Origin: Rubrivivax gelatinosus
Lineage (GTDB): Bacteria > Pseudomonadota > Gammaproteobacteria > Burkholderiales > Burkholderiaceae_C
Assembly (NCBI RefSeq): GCF_004340905.1
Contig: NZ_SLXD01000004.1
Coordinates: 1 to 64,000, forward strand
Length of the DNA stretch: 64,000 nucleotides
Direction of reading: 5' to 3'
Shown: one piece after another, positions 8,031-17,976 of the stretch
Position numbering within the stretch: the first letter of the stretch is position 1
How the letters are laid out: each line of letters begins with the position of its first letter
The notes under the pieces: generated by a model
Told to the model about the DNA's origin: nothing
What the model saw: the letters and a program-made list of their open reading frames with translations, nothing else
The model's database searches: none
Translations under genes and position numbers: made by a program

Positions 8031-10142
8031 TCAGCCCACGGGGCCGGCCGAGGCACCACGAATCAGCGCCTCGAGGTCCGCCGCCGGCATCGGCCGGCCG
8101 TACAGCCAGCCCTGCGCCGACTCGCAGCCGGCCTCGAGCAGCAGCTCGCGCTGCGTCGGCGTCTCGACGCCTTCGGCGACGGTGTGCATGCGCAGCGTGC
8201 GCGCGAGGTTGACGATCGCGGCGACGACGCTGTTCTCGCTGGCGCCGGGCGCCAGGCGCGAGACCAGCGAGCGGTCGATCTTCAGCGTGCCGGCCTGGAA
8301 CAGGCTCAGGTGCGAGAACGAGGTGTAGCCCGAGCCGAAGTCGTCCAGCGCGATGCGCAGCCCCATCGCACGCAGCCGTGCGATCTGGCGCGCCGAGCCT
8401 TCGGGGTCGTCCCAGGCCATGGTCTCGGTGAGCTCGATCTCCAGCCAGGCCGGGTCGACGCGGTGGCGCTGCAGCAGCTCGGCGACGAGGTCGGCCAGCC
8501 CGGCCTGGCGCAGCTGCACGGCCGACAGGTTGACCGCCATGCGCAGCGGCCGCAGCCCGGCGTCCAGCCACGCACGCTGCTGACGCAGCGCGGTGTCCAG
8601 CACCCAGCGGCCGATGACCGCGATCTGGCCGCTGCTCTCGGCCAGCGGCACGAACTCGGCCGGGCCGATCCAGCCCAGCTCGGCGTGGTTCCAGCGCAGC
8701 AGCGCCTCGACGCCGACGACGTGGCCGTCGGCCGCCGAACACTGCGGCTGGTAGTGCAGCTGCATCTCGTGGCGTTCGAGCGCGCGGCGCAGCGCGTTCT
8801 CCACCCGCAGCGTGCGCGCCATCTGGGCCTGCATCTCGGCGGTGTAGAAGCTGAACGTGGCGCGGCCGGACATCTTGGCGCGGTACATCGCCGCGTCGGC
8901 GAAGGCGAACAGCGTGTCGTAGTCGGCCGCGTCGGTGGGGAAGATCGCGACGCCGATCGACGGCGTCACGGTCAGCTCGTGGCCCTCCAGCTGCAGCGGC
9001 TCCTGCACGATCTGCAGCAGCTTGTGCGCGACGTGGGTGGCGCCGGCCGCGTCGGTGCCGGGCAGCACCAGCACGAACTCGTCGCCGCCGACGCGCGCCA
9101 GCGTGTCCTGGTCGCGCAGCACCGGGCGCATGCGCTGCGCCAGCGCGACGAGCAGGCGGTCGCCGACCGGGTGGCCCAGCGTGTCGTTGACGTTCTTGAA
9201 GTGGTCCAGGTCGAGGAACATCAGCGCGACCGTCTCGCCGTGGCGCACCGCGATCTGCAGCGCCTGGGCGGCGCGCTGCTGCAGCAGCGCGCGGTTGGGC
9301 AGGCCCGTCAGCGGGTCGTAGTACGCCAGGCGGCGCACGTTCTCCTCGGCATGCTTGCGCGCGGTGATGTCGCTGAACGAGGCGACGTAGTTCTGCGTCT
9401 GCCCGGCCTCGTCGACGACGCGGCCGACGGACAGCCACTCCGGATACACCGTGCCGTCCTTGCGCCGGTTCCAGATCTCGCCTTCCCAGCGCCCGCGTGT
9501 CTGCAGCTCCTGCCAGAAGCGGCGGTAGAAGTCGTCGTCGTGCAGCCCGGACTTCAGCAGCCTCGGGTTCTGGCCGATGACCTCGTGCTCGGCGTAGCCG
9601 GTGATGCGCGTGAAGGCGTTGTTGACGGCGACGAAGCGGCCGCCGAGGTCGGCGATCGCCAGCGCCTCGTTGCTCTGCTCGAACACGCGTGCGGCCAGCG
9701 ACAGCTTGTTCATCGCGTCGCGGCGCGCCGTCACGTCACGCTGCACGCCGACGAACTGCGTCAGCGTGCCGTCGTCGCCGCACACCGGGACGATCTTCAG
9801 CTCGTTCCAGAAGGGCGTGCCGTCCTTGCGGTAGTTCAGCAGTTCGGCACGGAAGGGCTCGCCGCGGTCCAGTGCCGCGCGCATCGCCTGCACCGTCTCG
9901 GCCGAGGTGCCGGGGCCCTGCAGCAGCGCGCACGACGAGCCGATCATTTCCTCGGCCGTGTAGCCGGTGAGCTCGACGAACGCGGCGTTGACGTAGGTGA
10001 TGCGCCGGTTGGCGTCGGTGATCAGCACACCCTGCGAGATCGCGTCGAGCGCGCTCTGGTGCAGCTTGAGCAGGCGCAGCACGGCGTCGTGCACGGCATG
10101 GAACTCGGCGTCCCCGCCTGCGGGGTGGCCGGTCTCGTCCAT
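8031..10142 (-). CDS. LOV-PAS-GGDEF-EAL protein (c-di-GMP turnover)
   Basis: A 703-residue soluble signalling protein. Residues ~30-140 form a PAS domain with LOV-type features: Cys71 in GSSCALLQGPGT, the flavin-contacting pattern LLNYRKDG and FWNEL (Asn103, Asn113), and FVGVQRDVT (Gln134). A second PAS lies at ~150-262. The GGDEF domain follows, with intact GGDEF at 352-356 and an RXXD feedback site (RDQD, 343-346) exactly five residues before it. The EAL domain is complete (EALLRW from 479, ELTET, DDFGSGY, EGVET). Both synthesis and breakdown of c-di-GMP are therefore possible. The usual NCR of LOV reads SCA here, so flavin binding is likely but unproven. Start ATG 10142; a longer frame to 10259 exists. 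Confidence 0.88.
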   Translation of the reverse strand: MDETGHPAGGDAEFHAVHDAVLRLLKLHQSALDAISQGVLITDANRRITYVNAAFVELTGYTAEEMIGSSCALLQGPGTSAETVQAMRAALDRGEPFRAELLNYRKDGTPFWNELKIVPVCGDDGTLTQFVGVQRDVTARRDAMNKLSLAARVFEQSNEALAIADLGGRFVAVNNAFTRITGYAEHEVIGQNPRLLKSGLHDDDFYRRFWQELQTRGRWEGEIWNRRKDGTVYPEWLSVGRVVDEAGQTQNYVASFSDITARKHAEENVRRLAYYDPLTGLPNRALLQQRAAQALQIAVRHGETVALMFLDLDHFKNVNDTLGHPVGDRLLVALAQRMRPVLRDQDTLARVGGDEFVLVLPGTDAAGATHVAHKLLQIVQEPLQLEGHELTVTPSIGVAIFPTDAADYDTLFAFADAAMYRAKMSGRATFSFYTAEMQAQMARTLRVENALRRALERHEMQLHYQPQCSAADGHVVGVEALLRWNHAELGWIGPAEFVPLAESSGQIAVIGRWVLDTALRQQRAWLDAGLRPLRMAVNLSAVQLRQAGLADLVAELLQRHRVDPAWLEIELTETMAWDDPEGSARQIARLRAMGLRIALDDFGSGYTSFSHLSLFQAGTLKIDRSLVSRLAPGASENSVVAAIVNLARTLRMHTVAEGVETPTQRELLLEAGCESAQGWLYGRPMPAADLEALIRGASAGPVG

Positions 10143-10353
10143 GCCCGGGCGGGCCGGGTGGGGGGTGCGCACCGGGGCGGTCTTTCGATTCGTGGGTCCG
10201 CCGGCCTGACGAAGACAGTCCGGGAGAACCCCGATTCTGGCCCCGTCGGCGCGGGTCACGGCGCCGGAATCGATGAAGTCGTGAGTTGCTGCCGCGATTG
10301 ATTCGATTCACGGGACGTCCGGCGCCTGGCGGCGCCGGACATCGGGCCGCGGC

Positions 10354-12126
10354 TCAGAAGCTGGTCCAGTCGTCCTCGCCTGCGGGCGCGGCCACGCGTG
10401 CCGCATTCGGGCGTGCCGGGGCGACCGGGGCGGCCGGCGCGGTGGCCGTGGTCGACGCGGGGGCGGTCTGGCGTGTGGCCGCTGCCGCGGGGCGCGGCGC
10501 GGTCGGGCGCGGCGCGTGCAGCTTCGCCGCCGCCGGGGCGGCCGCCGCCGGCGTCGTCGCGGCGCCGCCTTGCGCGAGCTTGAAGACGCCGACGAGTTCG
10601 GTCAGGCGCGCGGCCTGCACCCGCAGGCTCTCGGCGGCGGCGGCACTTTCTTCCACCAGCGCGGCGTTCTGCTGCGTGACCTGGTCGAGCTGGCCGACGG
10701 CGTCACCGACCTGGCCGATGCCCGAGGACTGCTCGACGGTGGCGTTGGTGATCTCGCCGATGAGCTGGCTGACCCGCTGCACCTGCGAGACGATGTGCGT
10801 CATCGACTCGCCGGCCTCGTCGACCTGGCGCGTGCCGATCTCGACCTTCTCGACGCTGGCGCCGATCAGACTCTTGATCTCCTTGGCCGCTTCGGCCGAA
10901 CGGCTGGCCAGCGTGCGCACCTCGCCGGCGACGACGGCGAAGCCGCGGCCCTGCTCGCCCGCGCGGGCGGCTTCCACCGCCGCGTTGAGCGCCAGGATGT
11001 TGGTCTGGAAGGCGATGCCGTCGATGGTGCCGATGATCTCGGCGATCTTGCGCGACGACTGGGCGATGTCCTGCATCGTCGTGACGACGGTGCCGACGAG
11101 GGCACCGCCCTGCGAGGCGGCGTCGGCAGCGGCACCGGCCATGCGGTTGGCTTCACGGGCGGTTTCGGCGTTCTGCTTGACGGTGCTGGAGAGCTGCTCC
11201 ATCGAAGCCGCGGTTTCCTGCAGGTTGCTCGCCTGTTCCTCGGTTCGCTGGCTCAGGTCGGCGTTGCCGGTGGCGATCTGCGAGGAGCCGGTGGCGATGC
11301 TGTCGCTGCTGGCGCGCACCTGCGCGACGATGCGGCTCAGGCTCTGCTGCATCGCGGCCAGCGACTCGAGCACGCTGTTCCTGGGCGCGTGCTCCGCGCC
11401 GGCCACCGGGCTCAGGTCGCCTTCGGCGACACGCTGGGCGATGCGGCCCAGCTCACCCGGCTCGGCCCCGAGCGCGGCCTTCAGGTTGCGTACCACCAGC
11501 CAGGTGGCGGCGGCGCCGATGGCGGCCATCAGCAGTGCCAGGACGGCGAAGACCATCGAGTCGAAGCCGGCCTTGGCCACCGCGCTCGCGCCCAGTTCCC
11601 TGGCCAGTTGCTGCTGCATGTGCATGGAGTCGTCGACGGCCTTGAAGACGATGCGCTGCTTCTGCAGCGACTCGCCCATCAGCAGCACGGCGGCGGCCTG
11701 CGCCTCGCCCTTGTCGTCCAGCGCCAGCGCCTCGTCGATGAGGCGGTTGTAGTCGGGGCGCGTGTCGTTGATCGTCTTCAGCAGGGCCCGGCCCTCGGGC
11801 ATGACGATGATCTTGTCGAGTTCCCCGAGCAGGCGGCCGTTCTCGGCGCGCATCTCGGCGATCTTCTTGCGTTCGGCGGCTTCGATGGCCGGATCGGCGA
11901 CGATGACGATGTTGCGCGCATAGCGCGCGATCGCGTTCATGTTGTCCTTGACCGCGGAGAACTTCTCCACCTTGCTCATGCGGTCGGACGCGAGCGTGTC
12001 GATGTCGGACGACAGGCCCCGCAGTTGCAGGGCCGAGTAGAGCGCCGTCGCGACGCCGAGCGTGGCGACGGCGGCAAAGCCGATGATCAAGCGGGTGGCA
12101 ACCCTCATTTCAGATTTCTGGGCCAT
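10354..12126 (-). CDS. Methyl-accepting chemotaxis protein (copy 1)
   Basis: A 590-residue chemoreceptor. An N-terminal membrane helix (~7-30) is followed by a four-helix-bundle periplasmic domain, a second helix (~190-210), a short HAMP-like linker ([12 protein letters not shown]) and the cytoplasmic signalling domain with the hairpin tip [21 protein letters not shown] proline/alanine-rich tail ends in EDDWTSF, which fits the xWxxF tether for CheR/CheB. AGGAG at 12133-12137 lies 6 bases before ATG 12126. The 227 bases upstream contain GCCGATCT (minus strand, 12195-12202), similar to a flagellar sigma-28 -10 element, but no convincing -35. The sensor domain resembles copy 3 and the output domain copy 2. 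The ligand is unknown. Confidence 0.93.
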   Translation of the reverse strand: MAQKSEMRVATRLIIGFAAVATLGVATALYSALQLRGLSSDIDTLASDRMSKVEKFSAVKDNMNAIARYARNIVIVADPAIEAAERKKIAEMRAENGRLLGELDKIIVMPEGRALLKTINDTRPDYNRLIDEALALDDKGEAQAAAVLLMGESLQKQRIVFKAVDDSMHMQQQLARELGASAVAKAGFDSMVFAVLALLMAAIGAAATWLVVRNLKAALGAEPGELGRIAQRVAEGDLSPVAGAEHAPRNSVLESLAAMQQSLSRIVAQVRASSDSIATGSSQIATGNADLSQRTEEQASNLQETAASMEQLSSTVKQNAETAREANRMAGAAADAASQGGALVGTVVTTMQDIAQSSRKIAEIIGTIDGIAFQTNILALNAAVEAARAGEQGRGFAVVAGEVRTLASRSAEAAKEIKSLIGASVEKVEIGTRQVDEAGESMTHIVSQVQRVSQLIGEITNATVEQSSGIGQVGDAVGQLDQVTQQNAALVEESAAAAESLRVQAARLTELVGVFKLAQGGAATTPAAAAPAAAKLHAPRPTAPRPAAAATRQTAPASTTATAPAAPVAPARPNAARVAAPAGEDDWTSF

Positions 12127-12376
12127 CGCGGACTCCTGATGCGACGTGGTCGGGCGCGTGGCGCCCTGATGGAACAAGTCAGTTCTAGCAAGCGAGATCG
12201 GCTTGTTTCCATACACGCTATAGGGAGTCTTTCGGTGCCACGTGACGCGCTTCACGGGTGCTGAACTTCGTCGCGGAGCCGCCGGGGCCGTGGCAGCGCG
12301 CAGCCATGTCCAGGTGTTTGGCCGGCCATGGGCGCGCGCGCCTGCGAACCGGCGCCGGGCGCCGGAGCGTCGTCTG

Positions 12377-14137
12377 TCAGAAGCTGGTCCAGTCGTCCTC
12401 GCCTGCGGGCGCGGCCACGCGTGCCGCATTCGGGCGTGCCGGGGCGGCCGGGGCGGCCGGGGCGGTGGCCGTGGTCGACGCGGGGGCGGTCTGGCGTGCG
12501 GCCGGTGCCACGGTGCGTGGCGCGGTCGGGCGCGGCGTGGGCAGCTTTGCCGCGGCCGGCGCCGTCGCGGCGCCGCCCTGCGCGAGCTTGAAGACGCCGA
12601 CGAGTTCGGTCAGGCGCGCGGCCTGCACCCGCAGGCTCTCGGCGGCGGCGGCACTTTCTTCCACCAGCGCGGCGTTCTGCTGCGTGACCTGGTCGAGCTG
12701 GCCGACGGCGTCACCGACCTGGCCGATGCCAGAGGACTGCTCGACGGTGGCGTTGGTGATCTCGCCGATCAGCTGGCTGACCCGCTGCACCTGCGAGACG
12801 ATGTGCGTCATCGACTCGCCGGCCTCGTCGACCTGGCGCGTGCCGACCTCGACCTTCTCGACACTGGCGCCAATCAGGCTCTTGATCTCCTTGGCCGCTT
12901 CGGCCGAACGGCTGGCCAGCGTGCGCACCTCGCCGGCGACGACGGCGAAGCCGCGGCCCTGCTCGCCGGCACGGGCGGCTTCCACCGCCGCGTTGAGCGC
13001 CAGGATGTTGGTCTGGAAGGCGATGCCGTCGATGGTGCCGATGATCTCGGCGATCTTGCGCGACGACTGGGCGATGTCCTGCATCGTCGTGACGACGGTG
13101 CCGACGAGGGCACCGCCCTGCGAGGCGGCGTCGGCGGCGGCGCCGGCCATGCGGTTGGCCTCCTTGGCGGTCTCGGCGTTCTGCTTGACGGTGCTGGAGA
13201 GCTGCTCCATCGAGGCGGCGGTCTGCTGCAGGTTGCTCGCCTGTTCCTCGGTGCGCTGGCTCAGGTCGGCGTTGCCGGTGGCGATCTCCGACGAACCGGT
13301 GGCGATGCTGTCACTGCTGGCGCGCACCTGGCCGACGATGCGGCACAGGTTGTCGTTCATCTGGCCCAGCGAGCGCATCAGGTCGGCCATCTCGTCGCGG
13401 CCCTCGGCTTCGATGCGGCGGCTGAGGTCACCCTCGGCGACCGCAGCGGCCAGGTCGACGGCACGGCGCACCGGGGCGACGATGGAGCGGGTGATCAGCA
13501 CCGCGGCGCCGATGCCCAGCGCCAAGGCCGTGACGACCATCGCGATCAGCACCATCCGGGCCTGCGAGTAGGTGGCGGCCGAGTTGTCAGCCTGCGCCTC
13601 GGACAGCTTGACGTTGTAGTCCCACCATTGGCCGACGGCCGAGAGCGCAGCCTCGTACGCCGCGGTGGATTCGCCGGAGTACGCCGCCGCCGCCTTCGCG
13701 GCCATCGATGCGTCGGCCGACATCTGGCGCGACATCGGTTGCAGCGTCTGCCAGGTGGCGAAGTAGGCACCGATGGTCTTGCGTGTCTGGGCGAGCAGTT
13801 CGCGGTCCTTGTCGTCAGACGTCAGCGACTTCTCGTAGAGGTCGAGCTTGTCGTGGACGATCTTCTGGCGCTCGGTGATCAGCTTTTCGAGCCGGTCCAT
13901 GTCGCTCGTGCGATCCGACAGGATGTGCTGGGCCTCGAAGCGCCGCGAGTCGCCGAGTGCGACCGACAGTTCGCGCTGCGCCTCGTACGAGGGCACGAGG
14001 TTCTCGGCGTAGTAGGTCGAGTTGTCCGCCAGCTTGGACATCTGGAACGCGGCCACAGCGGCCATGACGCCCAGCAGCGCGAGCAGGAGGCCGAAGGCGA
14101 GCGCCAGGCGCTGGCCGATCTTGAGGTAGCTGAGCAT
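12377..14137 (-). CDS. Methyl-accepting chemotaxis protein (copy 2)
   Basis: A 586-residue chemoreceptor with a different sensor half from its neighbours: a membrane helix at ~9-31 and a helical periplasmic domain of about 160 residues (start [16 protein letters not shown]), then helix 2 at ~190-212 and a clear HAMP domain ([28 protein letters not shown]). The signalling domain and the proline-rich tail ending EDDWTSF match copy 1 almost letter for letter, also at DNA level. It follows copy 3 by only 14 bases, so those two genes are probably one transcript. The C-terminal xWxxF pentapeptide suggests that adaptation enzymes are recruited directly. Confidence 0.93.
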   Translation of the reverse strand: MLSYLKIGQRLALAFGLLLALLGVMAAVAAFQMSKLADNSTYYAENLVPSYEAQRELSVALGDSRRFEAQHILSDRTSDMDRLEKLITERQKIVHDKLDLYEKSLTSDDKDRELLAQTRKTIGAYFATWQTLQPMSRQMSADASMAAKAAAAYSGESTAAYEAALSAVGQWWDYNVKLSEAQADNSAATYSQARMVLIAMVVTALALGIGAAVLITRSIVAPVRRAVDLAAAVAEGDLSRRIEAEGRDEMADLMRSLGQMNDNLCRIVGQVRASSDSIATGSSEIATGNADLSQRTEEQASNLQQTAASMEQLSSTVKQNAETAKEANRMAGAAADAASQGGALVGTVVTTMQDIAQSSRKIAEIIGTIDGIAFQTNILALNAAVEAARAGEQGRGFAVVAGEVRTLASRSAEAAKEIKSLIGASVEKVEVGTRQVDEAGESMTHIVSQVQRVSQLIGEITNATVEQSSGIGQVGDAVGQLDQVTQQNAALVEESAAAAESLRVQAARLTELVGVFKLAQGGAATAPAAAKLPTPRPTAPRTVAPAARQTAPASTTATAPAAPAAPARPNAARVAAPAGEDDWTSF

Positions 14138-14151
14138 GGTGATGAAGGCTC

Positions 14152-15885
14152 TCAGAAGCTGGTCCAGTCGTCGGCCCCGGCGGGGGTCGACACACGTTCG
14201 GCCGGAGTGCCGGAGACCGGCGCGGCCTTGCGGCGGGCGGCCACCGGCGGCACGGTCGGCTGGGTGCGCGCCGGCGCGGCCGGGCGTGCCGCGGCGGTCG
14301 TGGCGGTCGCGGTGGGGGGCGCGCCGGCGTCGGTCTTGAAGACGCCGACGAGCTCGGTCAGGCGGGCGGCCTGCAGGCGCAGGCTCTCGGCCGCGGCGGC
14401 GCTCTCCTCGACGAGCGCGGCGTTCTGCTGGGTGACCTGGTCGAGCTGGCCGACGGCGTCGCCGACCTGGCTGATGCCCGAGGACTGCTCGACGGTGGCG
14501 TTGGTGATCTCGCCGATCAACTGGCTGACACGCTGGACCTGCGAGACGATGGCGGTCATCGACTCGCCGGTCTCGTCGACCTGGCGGGCGCCGATCTCGA
14601 CCTTCTCGACGCTGGCGCCGATCAGGCTCTTGATCTCCTTGGCCGCTTCGGCCGAGCGGCTGGCGAGGTTGCGCACCTCGCTGGCGACGACGGCGAAGCC
14701 GCGGCCCTGTTCACCGGCACGCGCGGCTTCGACGGCGGCGTTGAGCGCCAGGATGTTGGTCTGGAAGGCGATGCCGTCGATGGTGCCGATGATCTCGGCG
14801 ATGCGCTTGGAGGAGTGGCTGATCTCCTGCATCGTGTTGACGACGGTGCCGACCATCTCGCCGCCGCGCGCGGCGGCCGCGGCGGCCGAGGAGGCCATGC
14901 GGTTGGCTTCCTGGGCGGTCTCGGCGTTCTGCTTGACGGTGCTGGAGAGCTGCTCCATCGAGGCGGCGGTCTGCTGCAGGTTGCTGGCCTGTTCCTCGGT
15001 GCGCTGGCTCAGGTCGGCGTTGCCGGTGGCGATCTGCGAGGAGCCGGTGGCGATGCTGTCGCTGCTGGCACGCACCTGGCCGACGATGCGCGTCAGGCTC
15101 TGCTGCATCGCGGCCAGCGACTCGAGCACGCTGCTCCGGGGCGCGCTGTCCGCGCCGTCGACCGGGCTCAGGTCGCCTTCGGCGACACGCTGGGCGATCA
15201 GCCCCAGATCGGCCGGCTCGGCACCCAATGCGGCCTTCAGGTTGCGCACCATCAGCCAGGTCACCACCGCGCCGGCCGCCGCCATCAGCAGCGCCAGGCC
15301 GGCCATCAGCATGCCGCTGGTGCTCGCCGAGGCGAGGGCGTTCTTCGCCAGCGTTTCGGCTTTGGTCTGCTGCAGATCGATCGACTCGTCGACGGCCTTG
15401 AAGACGATGTTCTGCTTCTCCCGCGCGACGTTCATCAGCAGATCGCCGGCGGCCTGCGCGTCGCCCTTGGCGTCCAGCGCCAGCGCATCGTCGACGAGAC
15501 GGTTGTACTCGGGGCGCGTGTCGTTGATCGTCTTCAACAGCGCCCGGCCTTCGGGCAGCACGACGGACTTGTCCAGTTCGCCCAGCAGCTTGCCGTTCTC
15601 GGCGCGCAGGTCCGCGATCTTCTTGCGTTCGCCGTCTTCGAAGGCCTTGTCCTCGGTGATGACGATGTTGCGCGCATAGCGCGCGATGGCGTTCAGGTTG
15701 TCCTTGACGCGCGAGAACTTCTGAACCTTCACCATGCGGTCGTTGGCAACTTCGTCGATGTCGTGGGACATCGTTCTCATCTCGACCGTGCCGACCACCG
15801 CGGCGGTGACGCCGAGGGTGGTGACGACTGCGAAGCCGATGATCAGCCGCGTGGCGACTTTCATGTTGGACGTGGTGGCGCGCAC
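14152..15885 (-). CDS. Methyl-accepting chemotaxis protein (copy 3)
   Basis: A 577-residue chemoreceptor. The sensor half (helix ~9-30, four-helix bundle with [14 protein letters not shown] and [15 protein letters not shown], helix ~190-208) is a clear paralogue of copy 1. The signalling domain matches the other two but carries more substitutions, for example [13 protein letters not shown]. The tail ends DDWTSF. The start is a GTG at 15885 preceded by GGAGG (minus strand) four bases away; ATG 15864 is the alternative. A sigma-28-like promoter lies 64 bases upstream. It is first in a two-gene transcript with copy 2. Confidence 0.92.
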   Translation of the reverse strand: MRATTSNMKVATRLIIGFAVVTTLGVTAAVVGTVEMRTMSHDIDEVANDRMVKVQKFSRVKDNLNAIARYARNIVITEDKAFEDGERKKIADLRAENGKLLGELDKSVVLPEGRALLKTINDTRPEYNRLVDDALALDAKGDAQAAGDLLMNVAREKQNIVFKAVDESIDLQQTKAETLAKNALASASTSGMLMAGLALLMAAAGAVVTWLMVRNLKAALGAEPADLGLIAQRVAEGDLSPVDGADSAPRSSVLESLAAMQQSLTRIVGQVRASSDSIATGSSQIATGNADLSQRTEEQASNLQQTAASMEQLSSTVKQNAETAQEANRMASSAAAAAARGGEMVGTVVNTMQEISHSSKRIAEIIGTIDGIAFQTNILALNAAVEAARAGEQGRGFAVVASEVRNLASRSAEAAKEIKSLIGASVEKVEIGARQVDETGESMTAIVSQVQRVSQLIGEITNATVEQSSGISQVGDAVGQLDQVTQQNAALVEESAAAAESLRLQAARLTELVGVFKTDAGAPPTATATTAAARPAAPARTQPTVPPVAARRKAAPVSGTPAERVSTPAGADDWTSF

Positions 15886-15948
15886 GGGACCTCCGGGGGG
15901 CGTTGGGGGCTCGGCGCACGGTGATAGGCGCCGTCATATCTGCACAAA

Positions 15949-15975
15949 TGATCGGCGTGGCGTCCTCATGATTGA
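15949..15975 (-). promoter_or_regulatory. Candidate flagellar sigma-28 (FliA) promoter of the chemoreceptor pair
   Basis: On the minus strand TCAA (15972-15975) and GCCGATCA (15949-15956) are separated by exactly 15 bases. The known consensus is TAAA-N15-GCCGATAA, so three of four and six to seven of eight positions agree. It sits 64 bases before the GTG start of copy 3. Chemoreceptor genes are often under this sigma factor, but the match is by eye only. Confidence 0.4.
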
Positions 15976-16246
15976 GGGTGGTGGGCGCCGACCAAGGGTT
16001 AACCTCCACATGACGAGAGGCTTATTCGCCAACTCGGACACGCCGAAGCCTGCTCTTTCCGCCTCGTGGAGTCATCTGCTGCAGCGTCCTCCTGCGTGAA
16101 CGGGCGTCGTCCCGCACACGGGGTTGCGCTCCGTTCTCGCCGACGGACTGCCGCTGTCAGCAAATGCGTCAGATATTAGAAATGAGTTATTTGTTCAGTG
16201 TGCGACGCTGGCCGTGAAGGTCGTCACGGCCTCCCGATCGGCGTGA
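15976..16246. other. Intergenic region without a recognisable gene
   Basis: Most of the 361-base gap between chemoreceptor copy 3 and the PCuAC gene. It is locally AT-richer near 16160-16200. I see no coding frame with a ribosome site, no tRNA and no strong hairpin followed by a T run. It may hold a distal promoter for copy 3 and the unmarked end of the copper operon. Confidence 0.5.
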
Positions 16247-16753
16247 TCAGTGCTCGTGTCCGCCGGCGCTCTTGCGCGGGCGTTGCACCCACACCGTGAC
16301 CTCGACCGTGCCCGCGTGCTCGAAACGCAGCGTCAGCGGGAAACGCTCTCCGTCGCGCAGCGGCGCCGACAGGCCGAACAGCATCAGGTGGGCGCCGGCT
16401 TCGCCGTGGCGCAGCCGGACGCTGGCGCCGGCCGGCAGCTCCAGCGCCTCGATGGCGCGCATGCGCATCACGTTGCCGTCCATCGTGCTCAGGTGGACCT
16501 CCACGCGTTCGGCGCGCGGCGTCGAAGCGCCGAGCAGGCGGTCGGCCTGGCGCCCGCGGTTCTCGATCTTGCGGAAGTAGACCGCTCCGGTGGCCAGCCC
16601 TGCGGGTGTCGGCGTGGCGTACGGGTGGTCGATGGCGAGTTCGCCGGCGCGTGTGCCGTGCGCCCGCGCGCTGCCGGCGCAGGCGGCGGCCAGCAGCAGG
16701 CCGAAACGGCGGCGCGTCAGGCGCGAACGGTCGGCGGTGTCGTGGGCATTCAC
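16247..16753 (-). CDS. PCu(A)C-type copper chaperone
   Basis: A 168-residue exported protein of the PCuAC/DUF461 family, periplasmic carriers that deliver Cu(I), usually to cytochrome oxidase. A twin-arginine-like N-terminus (LTRRRFGLLLAAACAGSARA) is followed by the mature domain. The copper ligand set of the family, H(M)X10MX21HXM, is represented by VHLSTMDGNVMRMR and by HGEAGAHLMLFGL. Translation starts at GTG 16753, whose GTGA overlaps the stop of the outer-membrane gene by four bases, implying coupling; no in-frame ATG fits. It is the last gene of the run of MbnP-, MbnH- and barrel-like genes, which supports copper handling. Confidence 0.88.
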   Translation of the reverse strand: MNAHDTADRSRLTRRRFGLLLAAACAGSARAHGTRAGELAIDHPYATPTPAGLATGAVYFRKIENRGRQADRLLGASTPRAERVEVHLSTMDGNVMRMRAIEALELPAGASVRLRHGEAGAHLMLFGLSAPLRDGERFPLTLRFEHAGTVEVTVWVQRPRKSAGGHEH

Positions 16754-17976
16754 GGCCTGATCTCCTTCAGGTCGGGTTCGCTCCAGATCAGGCGCAGCGC
16801 GAGCTGCGACAGGTGTTCGCCGGCCCCCCACTCGCGCCCGGTCTCCAGCGCCAGCGTCAGGCCCGGACGCCAGGTCCAGAGCGCCGCGGCGGTGGCGCGG
16901 TGGCGGCTGTCGGCCGCGTCGAACCCGGCGGCGCGCGCCAGCGACACGGTGCCGACGCCGTCCAGCTTCTGGCGCGGCACCAGCCGCTCCAGGCGGCCGG
17001 CCAGCGTCCAGGCCGGCGCCGCGCGCCAGGCGGCGTCGACCCAGCCGCCGGTCACGCGCGAGCGCAGCCCGGCGCTGCCGTCGGTGGCGTAGAGCTCGCC
17101 GCGCTCGCGGCGCAGCATCCCGGCGGCGGCCAGCGTCCAGTCGCCCGCGTCGTTCTGCCACTGCAGGCTGGCGGCCAGCACGTCGGCCGTGCCGTCGAAA
17201 CACACGCGCTGCTGCAGGCTGGCGCGGCAGTCCAGCGTGCCGTGCGTGTGCGCCGGCGCGCCGACGGTGGCGGCTGCCGAGCCGCGTGCGTCGGGCTGGA
17301 AACGTGCCGCGCTCAGCTGCGCGTCGACGTGGCCCCAGCCCAGGTGCAGGCGCAGCGACGGCACCGCCGGGCCGTGTTCGGCGCCGGGGAAAACGCGGCC
17401 GCGCCACAGCCCGGCCTCGACGCCGCGCAGCCCGTCGGCCAGCGGGTCGCGCCAGGCGAGCGAGGCGCCGTCGTCGATCCACTCGTCGTCGAACACGGCG
17501 CGTTTGGCCAGCGGCGTCTGGATGAAGCGGTCGTAGTGGCCGGCGCCGTCGATCACGCCACCCAGGCGCACCGTGTCGCGGCCGAGCTGCAGCGCGTACT
17601 CGCCGCCGTGGCCGGCCCAGCGCAGGTGCAGCCCGGCGGCCTCGACGTGGGCGCCGTCGCCGTCGTGCCAGCCGACGGCCGCGGCGGCGCCGAAGTGGGG
17701 CGTGAAGCGGGCCGCGGCGTCCAGCGTCGCGTGTTCCAGTGTCAGGCCGCCGCGCTGATCCTCGGGCGGGCTGCCGCGCTGCAGCACGCCGGGCAGCGTG
17801 GCGGCGGGCCAGCGGCGGCCGGCGTCGGCGGCGAAGACGGCTGCGGCGGCGCCGACGCGCCAGCCCGGGTCTTCGGGCAGCGGGTCGGCACCCGCCTCGT
17901 GGGCCTGGGCGGCACCGGCCAGCAGGGCGGCGGCCAGGGCGCACAGCGCGTCAGTGCGTGGTGAACGGGTCGGCAT
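16750..17976 (-). CDS. Predicted outer-membrane beta-barrel protein of the copper operon
   Basis: A 408-residue exported protein with a signal peptide (cleavage expected after LLAGAAQA near residue 25). The rest alternates short amphipathic strands rich in Trp, Leu and Gly (LEHATLDAAARFTPHFGAAA, AALWTWRPGLTLALETG), typical of porin-like barrels, and ends IWSEPDLKEIRP rather than in an aromatic residue. It overlaps the end of the MbnH-like gene by 26 bases and the PCuAC gene by 4. Context suggests a channel or receptor for copper or a copper complex. I know no named homologue, so the function is inferred. Confidence 0.7.
   Translation of the reverse strand: MPTRSPRTDALCALAAALLAGAAQAHEAGADPLPEDPGWRVGAAAAVFAADAGRRWPAATLPGVLQRGSPPEDQRGGLTLEHATLDAAARFTPHFGAAAAVGWHDGDGAHVEAAGLHLRWAGHGGEYALQLGRDTVRLGGVIDGAGHYDRFIQTPLAKRAVFDDEWIDDGASLAWRDPLADGLRGVEAGLWRGRVFPGAEHGPAVPSLRLHLGWGHVDAQLSAARFQPDARGSAAATVGAPAHTHGTLDCRASLQQRVCFDGTADVLAASLQWQNDAGDWTLAAAGMLRRERGELYATDGSAGLRSRVTGGWVDAAWRAAPAWTLAGRLERLVPRQKLDGVGTVSLARAAGFDAADSRHRATAAALWTWRPGLTLALETGREWGAGEHLSQLALRLIWSEPDLKEIRP

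Noticed and set aside
12242..15679. An open frame of 1145 codons on the plus strand across the chemoreceptors
   Set aside because: It is the antisense shadow of three well-supported minus-strand receptor genes; the composition is that of high-GC reverse frames and no domain is visible.
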